DNA of 64,000 bases. It comes from Fischerella muscicola PCC 7414. GTDB lineage: Bacteria; Cyanobacteriota; Cyanobacteriia; Cyanobacteriales; Nostocaceae. The translations under genes were made by a program, and so were the position numbers. Under the pieces are notes generated by a model, which was not told the origin of the DNA, did not search any database, and saw nothing but the letters and a program-made list of their open reading frames with translations. The stretch is from assembly GCF_000317205.1 (NCBI RefSeq), contig NZ_AJLK01000124.1, positions 1 to 64,000 of the forward strand, given 5' to 3'. This document shows positions 17,912-25,989 of the stretch, in pieces; the stretch's first letter is position 1; every line of letters begins with the position of its first letter.

Positions 17912-18916
17912 TTACGGTATTCTTGGTGAATTATCAGATAGACTGTCACCAGAAGGCAAACTCCGTATTCGATTCATTTGTGCAAGGGCGTATCTTGCTG
18001 TTGCTTGGACATCAGGATCGGAATCTTGGACTGCATGACATAAAATCTGGCTAATTTGAGCCATCATGTCATAAACACGAGTGAGATCACGGATAGCATT
18101 TTGCCGTACTTGTGGGCTTTGATCTCGTAGAGAGATAGCCAAAGCGTTATTCATCGGTTTAAGTGTGCTGATGCCAATTTCTGCTAAAGCAGCCAAAATT
18201 AGACTCCGCTGTTGTGAGTCTGCATCAATCATTAAATCTACTAACGGTTGAATCGCCCGGGAGTCTCCTTGTTGCCCTAAACTCCAAATTGCTTTGCGTC
18301 GCTTGATGGGATCAGGACTGCTTAAATCTTGAATTAATTCTTCAACAATATTGACTTTGGCTAGGCGAGAAGTGCTTTCTGTTGGTGATGGTGGCAGTAA
18401 TTTTACTGTTTGTGATGTGGTAGATACTTGTAGAGTAGTATTTAATTCTTGTGGAGGCTGTGTTTCCTGTTGGGAATCTATATCAGTGGAGCTATCCAAA
18501 GATAAAGTATCACTTTTACTAGGCATAACTTTTTTGCTTCTGCCCAATAATTTTATTAAAAATAACAATGCACCAGTAGCTCCCAAAATCGCGATCGCCA
18601 CTACTAACCACCAGATCAAGTCGTGTTCTTTTGATTGCTTGTTATTTTTGGTGGGTTCCGGGTTAGAACTGGCAAAAATATTTTTATACCAAGTTGTGTG
18701 CAAACGTAACAGATGCTTCCCAGTGAGGAAATTGGGAGATTGGGAGACGGGAGGATTTTCTAATGTAGTTTCCCCATTGCCCCCCAACCCCACAAAGTGG
18801 GAACCCCTAGCCCCCCATTTCTCAAAGTTTTGTGTTGCCGTAGTTGGGGAACTGTAGCCCAAACTCAGGTAAGTAAAACAGATAGTCAGCACAATTGAAT
18901 AACGGCATAGCCTCAT
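17912..18916 (-). CDS. membrane-anchored HEAT-repeat protein
   Basis: The 334-residue protein has an N-terminal hydrophobic signal (LTICFTYLSLGYSS), a low-complexity stretch (about 32-63) and a transmembrane helix (LIWWLVVAIAILGATGALLF, about 100-120). After a Ser/Thr/Gln-rich linker come PBS-lyase-type HEAT repeats: DPIKRRKAIWSLGQQGDSRA, SQQRSLILAALAEIG, SPQVRQNAIRDL and DPDVQATARYALAQM. Similar cyanobacterial proteins are uncharacterised; HEAT repeats suggest protein binding. Residues 32-63 are encoded by the same CCCCACAAAGTGGGG-centred repeat found in the next intergenic gap, kept in frame. The HEAT domain should be cytoplasmic if the signal directs export (inference). Confidence 0.75.
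   Translation of the reverse strand: MRLCRYSIVLTICFTYLSLGYSSPTTATQNFEKWGARGSHFVGLGGNGETTLENPPVSQSPNFLTGKHLLRLHTTWYKNIFASSNPEPTKNNKQSKEHDLIWWLVVAIAILGATGALLFLIKLLGRSKKVMPSKSDTLSLDSSTDIDSQQETQPPQELNTTLQVSTTSQTVKLLPPSPTESTSRLAKVNIVEELIQDLSSPDPIKRRKAIWSLGQQGDSRAIQPLVDLMIDADSQQRSLILAALAEIGISTLKPMNNALAISLRDQSPQVRQNAIRDLTRVYDMMAQISQILCHAVQDSDPDVQATARYALAQMNRIRSLPSGDSLSDNSPRIP
18775..18820. repeat. copy of the CCCCACAAAGTGGGG element inside a gene
   Basis: Positions 18788-18802 read CCCCACAAAGTGGGA, flanked by CCATTGCCCCCCAA and CCCCTAGCCCCCC. This is the same order as the intergenic copies at 10065, 17819, 51341 (opposite orientation) and 51389 (opposite). It encodes part of the low-complexity segment of the HEAT-repeat protein. 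Confidence 0.85.
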
Positions 18917-19221
18917 ATACTAAGTTTCAGTCAGAATATATGTGGAATTCATGGATACCACGATAACTTCAGACAGAACTAAATGTTAATTATTATTTTG
19001 AAAAAAATTTTTACGTCAGTATTTTCAATATGGTTGGCAACGGTGGTTTATTGTTGGGAATAAGCATTTTCTGGGAGGATTTAGCGATGATCCTCACAGG
19101 ATGAAAAAATATAGATGAATGTATTATTTACTACCGTTATCCATCTCTGTAGATTGGCTTCTGTACTCAGGAAATAGGGTACAATATTTCTCCCCATCTT
19201 CCCCTGTCTCAATTAATATTT
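18917..19221. other. AT-rich intergenic region, no feature recognised
   Basis: A 305-bp AT-rich gap lies between the 5' end of the HEAT-repeat gene and the 3' end of the SRPBCC gene. It should hold the promoter of the HEAT gene. No repeat family, RNA gene or convincing ORF was seen. Confidence 0.5.
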
Positions 19222-19752
19222 TTAGCCTTTCGTCTGTTTTTCCAGATACTGACGCACTCCTTCACTCATTTGCAATAGATTTGGTTCAACCTTTTTGCCG
19301 AGAAAATCTTCAACTATATTTGCGACTTTGGTCGCAATGAACCAAGGTACACCTTTGATTTGCTTGGGGTCAATCATCATTTCGCCACGGCTTTTAATAA
19401 GTGTGGCATCACCATCTGCAATAAAGCGGTTCTTGCCTGCACAGTGAACCGCTTCGGTAAAAGCATGAGTTTTAATCTGCCACTCCACCACAAACTCAGC
19501 TTCGTTCCAAGTATTGTATTCTGTCCAAGACAGCATATCTTCATTAAGTATGGCCCTTGCTGCCAAGGGGATGTCTCCGCCTCCGTGCCATTCGTTAATA
19601 CTGTAAATTCGTTTATCTTCCTCGCGACGAGATTTCACCTCAATTTGGCGCACGTTTGGCATGTAGGGAACAAGTTCAATTAGCTTATCCCGATAGGTAG
19701 CGTAGACTAGGGAGAGTGGAAAAGAAATCCGCGTATCAGCAGATATGAGCAT
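19222..19752 (-). CDS. SRPBCC (START-like) family protein
   Basis: The 176-residue protein begins MLISADTRISFPLSLVYATY, the usual first strand-helix of polyketide cyclase/dehydrase or START-like ligand-binding folds. WTEYNTWNEAEFVVEWQIKT and a long C-terminal helix (WFIATKVANIVEDFLGKKVE) follow. Such proteins bind hydrophobic ligands; the ligand here is unknown. There is no signal peptide, so it is cytoplasmic. The gene stands alone, with about 300-bp gaps on both sides. Confidence 0.7.
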   Translation of the reverse strand: MLISADTRISFPLSLVYATYRDKLIELVPYMPNVRQIEVKSRREEDKRIYSINEWHGGGDIPLAARAILNEDMLSWTEYNTWNEAEFVVEWQIKTHAFTEAVHCAGKNRFIADGDATLIKSRGEMMIDPKQIKGVPWFIATKVANIVEDFLGKKVEPNLLQMSEGVRQYLEKQTKG

Positions 19753-20051
19753 TTGTTAATCGATTTTGATTTGAGATTTTGAATAAAAGACAGTTTTCAA
19801 GTTAACTGGAGCTTTCATATTATCAATATGACTGGAAAGTTATGTTAGCTGGATGTGCGATCGCCCTGTTGGATGTAGAAATTTCCGTAACTGGAACTTA
19901 TGCACTTCTGTTTAGAAATATTCTGGATTTTCAGTTGATTTGCGGCTGGCATATAAAAAGCGATCACGAACCTGGACACCAATGGTAATGACAGTGATTT
20001 ACTGAACTGTGTCCTATGTTGGTTATATTGCACTCATGCTTTACTAGCTCT
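19753..20051. other. intergenic region, no feature recognised
   Basis: This 299-bp gap between the SRPBCC and cNMP-binding genes contains one HIP1-like GCGATCGCCC site (about 19858) and AT-rich sequence. A 62-codon minus-strand open frame in it has no recognisable features. Confidence 0.4.
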
Positions 20052-20429
20052 TCACGAGTGTAACTCTTGTTGCCGCAAACGGTTCAGACGCTCCGAGTAA
20101 TTTCTAATTACCTCGATCGCAAACACAGGGGTTTCCTGAACAGCGAACAGAAACCTTGCTTGATCTAGAGAAGCTAGCTTGCAGTCTGTCTTAGCGATCG
20201 CTGTATAAGTTCTGTTTTTGATACCAATCAGCACTCCCGTACCAAAAACATTTCCTGCTTCTATAGTCTCTACAACCCTACCATTGACTAATAAATCTAC
20301 TTTTCCTTCTACGACACCATACATACAATCTCCTGGTTGTCCTTCCTGGAAGATAACTTGACCGGGTGAAAATATTACTGGACCAGGTTGTTTTTGAAAA
20401 ATGGTAATAGTTTGTATAGGCTCTAACAT
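20052..20429 (-). CDS. small cyclic nucleotide-binding domain protein
   Basis: The 125-residue protein is a single cNMP-binding beta-roll: VIFSPGQVIFQEGQPGDCMY, GVVEGKVDLLVNGRVVETIE, and GNVFGTGVLIGIKNRTYTAI. In the phosphate-binding cassette, the FGExAL...RxA pattern is replaced by FGTGVLIGIKNRTYTA: the Glu is missing but the Arg is kept, so cAMP/cGMP binding is uncertain. There is no HTH domain, so it is not itself a Crp-type regulator. Confidence 0.82.
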   Translation of the reverse strand: MLEPIQTITIFQKQPGPVIFSPGQVIFQEGQPGDCMYGVVEGKVDLLVNGRVVETIEAGNVFGTGVLIGIKNRTYTAIAKTDCKLASLDQARFLFAVQETPVFAIEVIRNYSERLNRLRQQELHS

Positions 20430-20776
20430 ACTTTTATCACCCCACTTCCAAAGAAATTTAAATTATAGTGTGCTTTATTTTATAGATTTTATGAACAAAA
20501 TTTCACACTCTAATAATAATTTTGATACATTGTCTGCAATGAAGTCGGTAGACATTAACAAACAAAAATGGGTAATGGGTAATGGGTAATTAAGATACTG
20601 ATGTTTTTTCCCATGCCCGATGTCCAATGCCCAATGCCTCTTTGAAGCTTTGAGCGGAGGAAACCTCCACACCCTTTCCTTGAAGTCGCTATCGCGCCTA
20701 CAAACTTCTCTGTGCCGTCTGCCTTTCTCTGTAAGCAATTATCTGAACTTGATATTACTGGTGATAGCTAAATTAT
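20430..20776. repeat. intergenic region with GTAATGG heptamers and a dispersed repeat
   Basis: This 347-bp gap between divergent genes holds ATGGGTAATGGGTAATGGGT (about 20568-20590) and a dispersed repeat at 20640-20706. That repeat contains GCTTTGAGCGGAGGAAACCT and CTACAAACTT and is related to 13636-13790. Promoters for both flanking genes should lie here; none is clear by eye. Confidence 0.6.
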
Positions 20777-22483
20777 ATGAGTGATACCTTATTCTCTATT
20801 GAAAATTTGCGGGTTGCCTATCCTCACAGTAGTGATGAAAATACTCAATGGGCTGTTGATGATGTGTCTTTCAGCCTCCAACCAGGTGAAAAAATGGGAT
20901 TGGTAGGAGAGTCTGGGTGTGGTAAGTCGACTTTGGGAAGGGCAGCAATGCGATTGCTACCACCATCTACTCGGATTGAGGGACGGGTAACATTTCAAGG
21001 ACGGTCGGTGTTTAATTTGACACCTGTAGAGATGCGAAAATTTCGGGGAGAAGCAGTGGCTTTGATCTTTCAAGACCCAATGACGCGCCTCGACCCATTG
21101 ATGACCATTGGCAACCACTGTATTGAAACGCTCAAGGCACACTCACCCCAATTGTCAGCCAAAGCAGCGAAAGAAAAAGCGATCGCTACTTTAGAAAAGG
21201 TCAATATACCTGCTACTCGCTGGAATCAGTATCCCCATGAGTTTAGCGGTGGAATGCGGCAACGGGTTGCAATTGCTTTAGCTTTGTTGTTGCAACCAAA
21301 GCTGATAGTTGCCGATGAACCCACCACCAGCTTAGATGTCACTGTCTCGGCCCAGATTTTGCAGGAACTCACCCGCCTGTGTGCTGAAGAAAACATGGCC
21401 CTGTTGCTGATTTCCCATGATTTGGCAATGGTGGCAGAGTATTGCGATCGCATTGGCGTGATGTATAACGGCAAAATGGTAGAAATAGGTGCTACAGAAT
21501 CCGTATTTCGGCATCCCCAACACGAATACACGCGATCGCTTCTCCAGGCAGCTTTGCATATTCAGGCAGTGCAAGGGACTGGTGACAGGGGACAAGGAGG
21601 ACAAGGAGGACACGGGGGAATTCCTCCTTTGTCTTCTCCCAATCCCCAATCCCCAATCCCTGATCGCCGATCCCCTATTCTGCGTGTTGTAGACCTAAAG
21701 CAGCACTATACCATTGAGCCTAATTTTGTCGAACGTATATTTTTTAAAGGGCCAGGTCAAACTATCAAAGCAGTTGATGGCATAAACTTAGAACTTTATC
21801 CAGGAGAGATTTTAGGATTAGTCGGGGAGTCTGGTTGTGGTAAAAGTACATTATCGCGAACAATTTTGCAACTAATTCGTCCTAGCGCTGGCAAAGTTGA
21901 GTTTCTTGGTCAAGACATTACTAACCTATCTCGGCAAGAAATTCGTCTGCAACGGCGGCAAATGCAAATGGTCTTTCAAGATCCTCATGCTTGCCTCAAT
22001 CCAGCGATGACGGTAGGACAAAGTATAGCTGACCCATTATTAATTCACCAGCTGGCAACTCCTGAAGAAGCAAAACAACAGGTTTTGCAGATGTTGGCAA
22101 AAGTTGGGTTACAACCACCAGAAGTTTATTATCAGCGTTATCCCTCAGATTTATCAGGAGGACAGCAACAACGAGTCGCAATTGCTCGTGCTTTAATCAC
22201 TCATCCCAAACTTTTGATTTGTGATGAACCCGTGAGCATGTTAGATGCTAGCGTACAGTCACAAGTATTAGATTTGATGCTGGAGTTGAAAGAAGAATTT
22301 GATTTAACGTATTTATTTATTACTCATGATTTATGGTTAGCGAGGTTCTTGTGCGATCGCATTGCCGTTATGAATAGTGGCAAAATAGTTGAAATGGGCC
22401 CCACTAAAGAGATTTTTGCCAATCCCCAACATCCCTATACGCAAACTCTCCTTGCTGCTGCGCCTTTGTTGGCAAGAGCATGA
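20777..22483 (+). CDS. fused dipeptide/oligopeptide-type ABC transporter ATPase (two ABC modules)
   Basis: The 568-residue protein fuses two OppD/OppF-like ATPases. Module 1 (about 1-260) has Walker A GESGCGKST, signature FSGGMRQRVAIALAL and Walker B LIVADEPTTSLD. Module 2 (about 305-565) has GESGCGKST, LSGGQQQRVAIARAL and LLICDEPVSMLD. Both are complete, so one polypeptide should supply both ATP sites for a peptide or nickel-type importer. The permeases and binding protein are not in this window. The linker (about 263-300) is encoded by GGACAAGGAGGACAAGGAGG and AATCCCCAATCCCCAATCCC tandem repeats, kept in frame. The start ATG at 20777 gives MSDTLFSIENLRVAYP. Confidence 0.92.
   Translation: MSDTLFSIENLRVAYPHSSDENTQWAVDDVSFSLQPGEKMGLVGESGCGKSTLGRAAMRLLPPSTRIEGRVTFQGRSVFNLTPVEMRKFRGEAVALIFQDPMTRLDPLMTIGNHCIETLKAHSPQLSAKAAKEKAIATLEKVNIPATRWNQYPHEFSGGMRQRVAIALALLLQPKLIVADEPTTSLDVTVSAQILQELTRLCAEENMALLLISHDLAMVAEYCDRIGVMYNGKMVEIGATESVFRHPQHEYTRSLLQAALHIQAVQGTGDRGQGGQGGHGGIPPLSSPNPQSPIPDRRSPILRVVDLKQHYTIEPNFVERIFFKGPGQTIKAVDGINLELYPGEILGLVGESGCGKSTLSRTILQLIRPSAGKVEFLGQDITNLSRQEIRLQRRQMQMVFQDPHACLNPAMTVGQSIADPLLIHQLATPEEAKQQVLQMLAKVGLQPPEVYYQRYPSDLSGGQQQRVAIARALITHPKLLICDEPVSMLDASVQSQVLDLMLELKEEFDLTYLFITHDLWLARFLCDRIAVMNSGKIVEMGPTKEIFANPQHPYTQTLLAAAPLLARA
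21578..21676. repeat. tandem repeats encoding the ABC linker
   Basis: Two tracts, GGACAAGGA copies (about 21590-21615) and CCCCAAT copies (about 21640-21660, passing into GATCGCCGATCCCCT), match intergenic repeat types elsewhere in the window. They encode a Gly-rich then Pro/Ser-rich linker between the two ATPase modules. Confidence 0.7.
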
Positions 22484-22695
22484 GGAAATGAGGAGTTAAG
22501 CTCATCCCCTGGAAGACACCGCTCTTGATTTCACGGGTTTTGGGTAATTGGTAATTGGTAATTGGCCCATTACCCATTACCACGCTTACGGGCGGCGGTT
22601 CGGAATGCCCCGCCAATGAGCTGGTTTCCCACCGTCTTTTTGTGAGAAGTAGTATTTGTAAAATTAAGATTAGCTAATGATTTTCTAGTTTTAGC

Positions 22696-22733
22696 ATGAC
22701 ATCCGTGTTATCATGTTAAAATGATATTGTCAT
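22696..22733. promoter_or_regulatory. nested inverted repeats over the higB start, possible HigA operator
   Basis: An inner inverted repeat TATCAT-N6-ATGATA (22709-22726) and an outer pair ATGACA (22696-22701)/TGTCAT (22728-22733) surround the higB start codon at 22721. HigA-type antitoxins repress their own operon by binding inverted repeats at the promoter, so this is a plausible autoregulatory site. The inference is from symmetry alone. Confidence 0.4.
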
Positions 22734-23017
22734 TCAAAGACAAAGGAACTGAAGACATTTTCGATGGGAACAATTCTAAAGACGCTCGAAAGAAGTGTCC
22801 CAGCAATGTTTGGGAAGTTGCACGGAGGAAATTAGACCAATTGAATGCTGCTTTTTCTTTGGATGATATAAAAGTGCCACCAGGCAATAGATTAGAGGCA
22901 CTTAAGGGAGATCGAAAAGGTTACTACAGTATTCGGATTAATGATCAATATCGAGTTTGCTTTGCATGGACACCAGAAGGCCCTTCTGAGGTTGAAATAG
23001 TGGATTATCATCATTAG
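22721..23017 (+). CDS. higB: HigB family toxin (RelE/ParE superfamily)
   Basis: This 98-residue type II toxin, probably a ribosome-dependent mRNA endonuclease, is of the plasmid-maintenance killer family. Its C-terminal half [20 protein letters not shown] and QYRVCFAW is the family hallmark. The order toxin then antitoxin is typical of higBA. The antitoxin start is 10 bp after the stop, so the pair is cotranscribed. The N-terminal region is somewhat extended with [13 protein letters not shown]. Residues look intact, so the module is probably active. Confidence 0.88.
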   Translation: MILSFKDKGTEDIFDGNNSKDARKKCPSNVWEVARRKLDQLNAAFSLDDIKVPPGNRLEALKGDRKGYYSIRINDQYRVCFAWTPEGPSEVEIVDYHH

Positions 23018-23027
23018 AGGTAGTAAA

Positions 23028-23339
23028 ATGAGAACTCCAAAAAATCGTCCTCCAACACACCCTGGAGAGATCCTGCTTAAGGACTTCTTAGAGCCAATGG
23101 GAATATCACAAACTGAACTTGCACAAGCAATTCATGTTCCCTACCAGCGAATTAATGAGCTAGTGAATGGTAAGCGCGGTGTGACACCAAGTACTGCGTT
23201 GCGTCTCTCCAAATTCTTTGGAAACAGTTCTCAGTTCTGGCTTAATCTTCAGCAAAATTGGGATCTATATCATGTACTCAAAGAAGAAGAGGATGACATT
23301 AAAGCCATATTGAAGTTTAGTTATACTTCAAACGGCTAA
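23028..23339 (+). CDS. higA: HigA family antitoxin, XRE-type HTH
   Basis: The 103-residue antitoxin has an N-terminal THPGEILLKDFLEPMGISQT and a helix-turn-helix (ELAQAIHVPYQRINELVNGK) typical of the HigA/VapI family. It should neutralise HigB and repress the operon. It is preceded by AGAGGTAGTAAA, a good ribosome-binding context. The stop codon is 6 bp from the 3' end of the convergent glutaminase gene. Confidence 0.9.
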   Translation: MRTPKNRPPTHPGEILLKDFLEPMGISQTELAQAIHVPYQRINELVNGKRGVTPSTALRLSKFFGNSSQFWLNLQQNWDLYHVLKEEEDDIKAILKFSYTSNG

Positions 23340-23345
23340 AATTAA

Positions 23346-24317
23346 CTATTGACTATTGATAAACGACGAACACTCAAACAAATGTAAACCAAAACGTTGA
23401 GATAGTTCCTCGCACACCTTGACTCCCCGGACGCTGTTTCCGCGTGCATCTAAGCGCGGTGAAAATACTGCGATTCCCATTTTGTCAGGTACTACCGCAA
23501 TAATTCCACCAGAGATACCACTTTTGGCAGGAATACCAACTTTGTAAGCCCATTCACCAGCAAAGTTATACATCCCACAGGTGTACATGACACTCAGAAT
23601 GTCTTTAACATAACAGCTTTTTATCGCTTGTTCATTGGTGATGGGATTGACACCCTTGTTAGCTAATGTCGCCGCCATCACTGCTAAATCATGGCAATTG
23701 ACCATCACAGCACACTGCTGGAAGTACAAATCCAACGCTTCATCAATGGGTTTGTCAATCATGCCAAAGTTGAGCATGAGATGCGCCATCGCCCGATTAC
23801 GGTGTCCGGTAGTGCGTTCTGAGGTGAATACTGAGATATCAACAAATACATCACGCCCGATGTATTTCTGGAACATATCCAACATCCGGTTTAAACGTTC
23901 GGTTGCGTCCGACCCTTTGATTAAACTAGTGGTGGCGATCGCTCCTGCATTGACCATTGGGTTGTAAGGTCGCTTGGATTGTTCGTCAAGGACAATGGCG
24001 TTAAATGCGTCTCCTGTTGGCTCCACACCCACTCTGGTCAATATATAATCTCGCCCATGATCCATAAGAGCGAGTCCGTATACAAACACCTTTGATATGG
24101 ATTGAATCGTAAACAGCTGCTGATAATCCCCAACTTCGTAAATTTCACCGTTCACATTGACGATGCTGATGGCGAACAACTCCGGGTCTACCTTGGCTAA
24201 TTCTGGGATGTAATTCGCAACTACTCCATCCTGTAATGACTCGTATTTAGAATACAAGTCATCAATAAAAGCTTGTAATGAAGATAAATTTTTTGCTAGT
24301 TCTTCTTGGTTTGTCAT
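23346..24317 (-). CDS. glsA: glutaminase A
   Basis: This enzyme hydrolyses L-glutamine to glutamate and ammonia in the cytoplasm. At 323 residues it is slightly longer than bacterial GlsA (about 305-310). The serine-dependent beta-lactamase-like fold is shown by [20 protein letters not shown] (catalytic S-x-x-K), [18 protein letters not shown] and [20 protein letters not shown]. The start [10 protein letters not shown] is the first ATG with family-like sequence. It is monocistronic and convergent with higBA. Confidence 0.93.
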   Translation of the reverse strand: MTNQEELAKNLSSLQAFIDDLYSKYESLQDGVVANYIPELAKVDPELFAISIVNVNGEIYEVGDYQQLFTIQSISKVFVYGLALMDHGRDYILTRVGVEPTGDAFNAIVLDEQSKRPYNPMVNAGAIATTSLIKGSDATERLNRMLDMFQKYIGRDVFVDISVFTSERTTGHRNRAMAHLMLNFGMIDKPIDEALDLYFQQCAVMVNCHDLAVMAATLANKGVNPITNEQAIKSCYVKDILSVMYTCGMYNFAGEWAYKVGIPAKSGISGGIIAVVPDKMGIAVFSPRLDARGNSVRGVKVCEELSQRFGLHLFECSSFINSQ

Positions 24318-24427
24318 GAAGCTAAGTACAAAAATCTGAAGGATGAAATCAGAAAAAATATTAGCTATGTTATAACTTTGACAACTCTCCGGCTAACCGC
24401 TCTTCGGTTAGCCAGAGGATCTCAAAT

Positions 24428-25327
24428 TCACATTGACAAAGACCCTAACCATTCCACAATCTGCGAATTCACCACATCCGGCACTTCATCGTGAGGACAA
24501 TGTCCAGCACCAGGAATGGGAACGATTTTGATATTTTTACCATTCTCTTGGGCTTGCTCGTAAATTTTCGCACCAGTGATGGGTGTCCAAGGATCGTCAG
24601 CACCCCAAATAACCAGCAGAGGATGTTGGACTTTGGGCAATAGTTCCGCCGGAGTGGGACCAGGAGGTGCTGTGAGGATGGAAGCAAAGACTTTTTGCGC
24701 TCCCGGATCGCAAGATGGTGTATAAAGCAGATCTACCAATTCATCAGTAACAGCTTGGCGATCGCGATAAACTTGGTAGAGAGTCCGGCGAATTTGGTGT
24801 TTTTGCCGAATGCGATTAAATACGAAACTCCCGGTAATTGGATGACCAACAAGTTTATTAAAAGCAGACATCACAACTCGCAGTGGTGGGTTCAATTCGT
24901 GGGGACGATGACTTAAACCCCCCGCAGAGTTAATCAACACCCCACCCACAGCAATTTCTGGATGTTCGGCTAATACCATCAAGCTCAGAAGTGCCCCGAT
25001 AGAGTTACCAATAAATACAGCTGGTTCGTTAATATGGGCTATCCAAAAATCTTTCAGTAGTTCTACCCACACTTCCACTGTATAATCAATAGGCGCTTTT
25101 TCTGAACCACCAAATCCCAATAAATCAAGGGCAAATACTTGATAGCCAGCATTGGCTAAAACAGGGATATTTTTTCGCCAGTGGCCAATACAAGCACCAA
25201 AGCCGTGAACTAAAACCAAGGGCTTGCCTGTACCCAGGACAGTGTACTGAATTTTGTAACCTTGCCAAGTCCAGATGTGTTTTGCAAAAGTGGCTGTTGT
25301 TGGTAGCTGCTGTGTGTTTACAGTCAT
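24428..25327 (-). CDS. alpha/beta hydrolase
   Basis: The 299-residue alpha/beta hydrolase has oxyanion-hole LVHGFGACIGHWRKN, nucleophile elbow FIGNSIGALLSLMV (Ser at about residue 109), acid VIWGADDPWTPITGA and catalytic His GAGHCPHDE. The N-terminal TWQGYKIQYTVLGTGKPLVL is typical of the chloroplast/cyanobacterial branch related to pheophytinase-like and dienelactone-type hydrolases. The substrate is unknown. A 110-bp gap separates it from the downstream glsA, so co-transcription is possible. Confidence 0.85.
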   Translation of the reverse strand: MTVNTQQLPTTATFAKHIWTWQGYKIQYTVLGTGKPLVLVHGFGACIGHWRKNIPVLANAGYQVFALDLLGFGGSEKAPIDYTVEVWVELLKDFWIAHINEPAVFIGNSIGALLSLMVLAEHPEIAVGGVLINSAGGLSHRPHELNPPLRVVMSAFNKLVGHPITGSFVFNRIRQKHQIRRTLYQVYRDRQAVTDELVDLLYTPSCDPGAQKVFASILTAPPGPTPAELLPKVQHPLLVIWGADDPWTPITGAKIYEQAQENGKNIKIVPIPGAGHCPHDEVPDVVNSQIVEWLGSLSM

Positions 25328-25989
25328 TATTAAGATTCGTCAAGCATTTATTTATATAGTAATTTTCTCAAACTTCCAAGGGTAATTGAAGAAGGCAGGA
25401 GGCAGGAGGCAGAGGGCAGAAGGGACAATTAAGAAGGGGATTCAGACCCCTCCTTAATTGAGGCCACTGAACTTCGTTTGAGTGGGGGTCACGGAACCCT
25501 TACTCTCTCCGGTCGTGGCAGAGGGTAGAAAACATTATTCCTTCTGCCTCCAGCATAGCTGCCCTCTGCCTTTCTTGATAAACTAAGGCGATCGCCCGTT
25601 GTGGGCAATTGCCCCTGGGTTATAGCTTGAAAATGGGTGTGGGGTGTAAGGGTGTAGGAGGAGTTCAATTTTCATGTCCTCGTTGTGTGATTTATCACAT
25701 GACCGTCTAGCTTATAGTAAGAATGCTTATCACAAGCATTTTTTTGATCAAAGCTAATTCCAGATTAAGTTTTGAAAATCTTGCTTTTTTTTACAATTTT
25801 CATCGTTTTAAAGTTATATAAAAATTAAGTTGCAAAACTAAATCACGAGTAATGGTTTAGTCAGCAAATTATCTAAGAGGGGAAAAAGAACTGTGATTAT
25901 GCAATTCATGTATCAATTCCAACTTGTAATTAATGCTTGCCAAAGCAATTTAATTTGGTTGTCATCTGTCAATAATAAGGAGCCAGATT
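25328..25989. other. long intergenic region upstream of the BchE-like gene
   Basis: This 660-bp gap starts with tandem GGCAGGA copies (about 25395-25420) and other C/T-rich repeat fragments (25430-25560). From about 25670 to 25960 it is AT-rich and non-repetitive, suggesting a real regulatory region for the downstream gene. GGAGCC lies about 7 bp before its ATG. No ORF above 60 codons was seen. Confidence 0.5.

Noticed and set aside
18351-18857. 168-codon + strand open frame opposite the HEAT-repeat gene
   Set aside because: Antisense to a gene with signal peptide, TM helix and HEAT repeats; its own sequence shows no domain.
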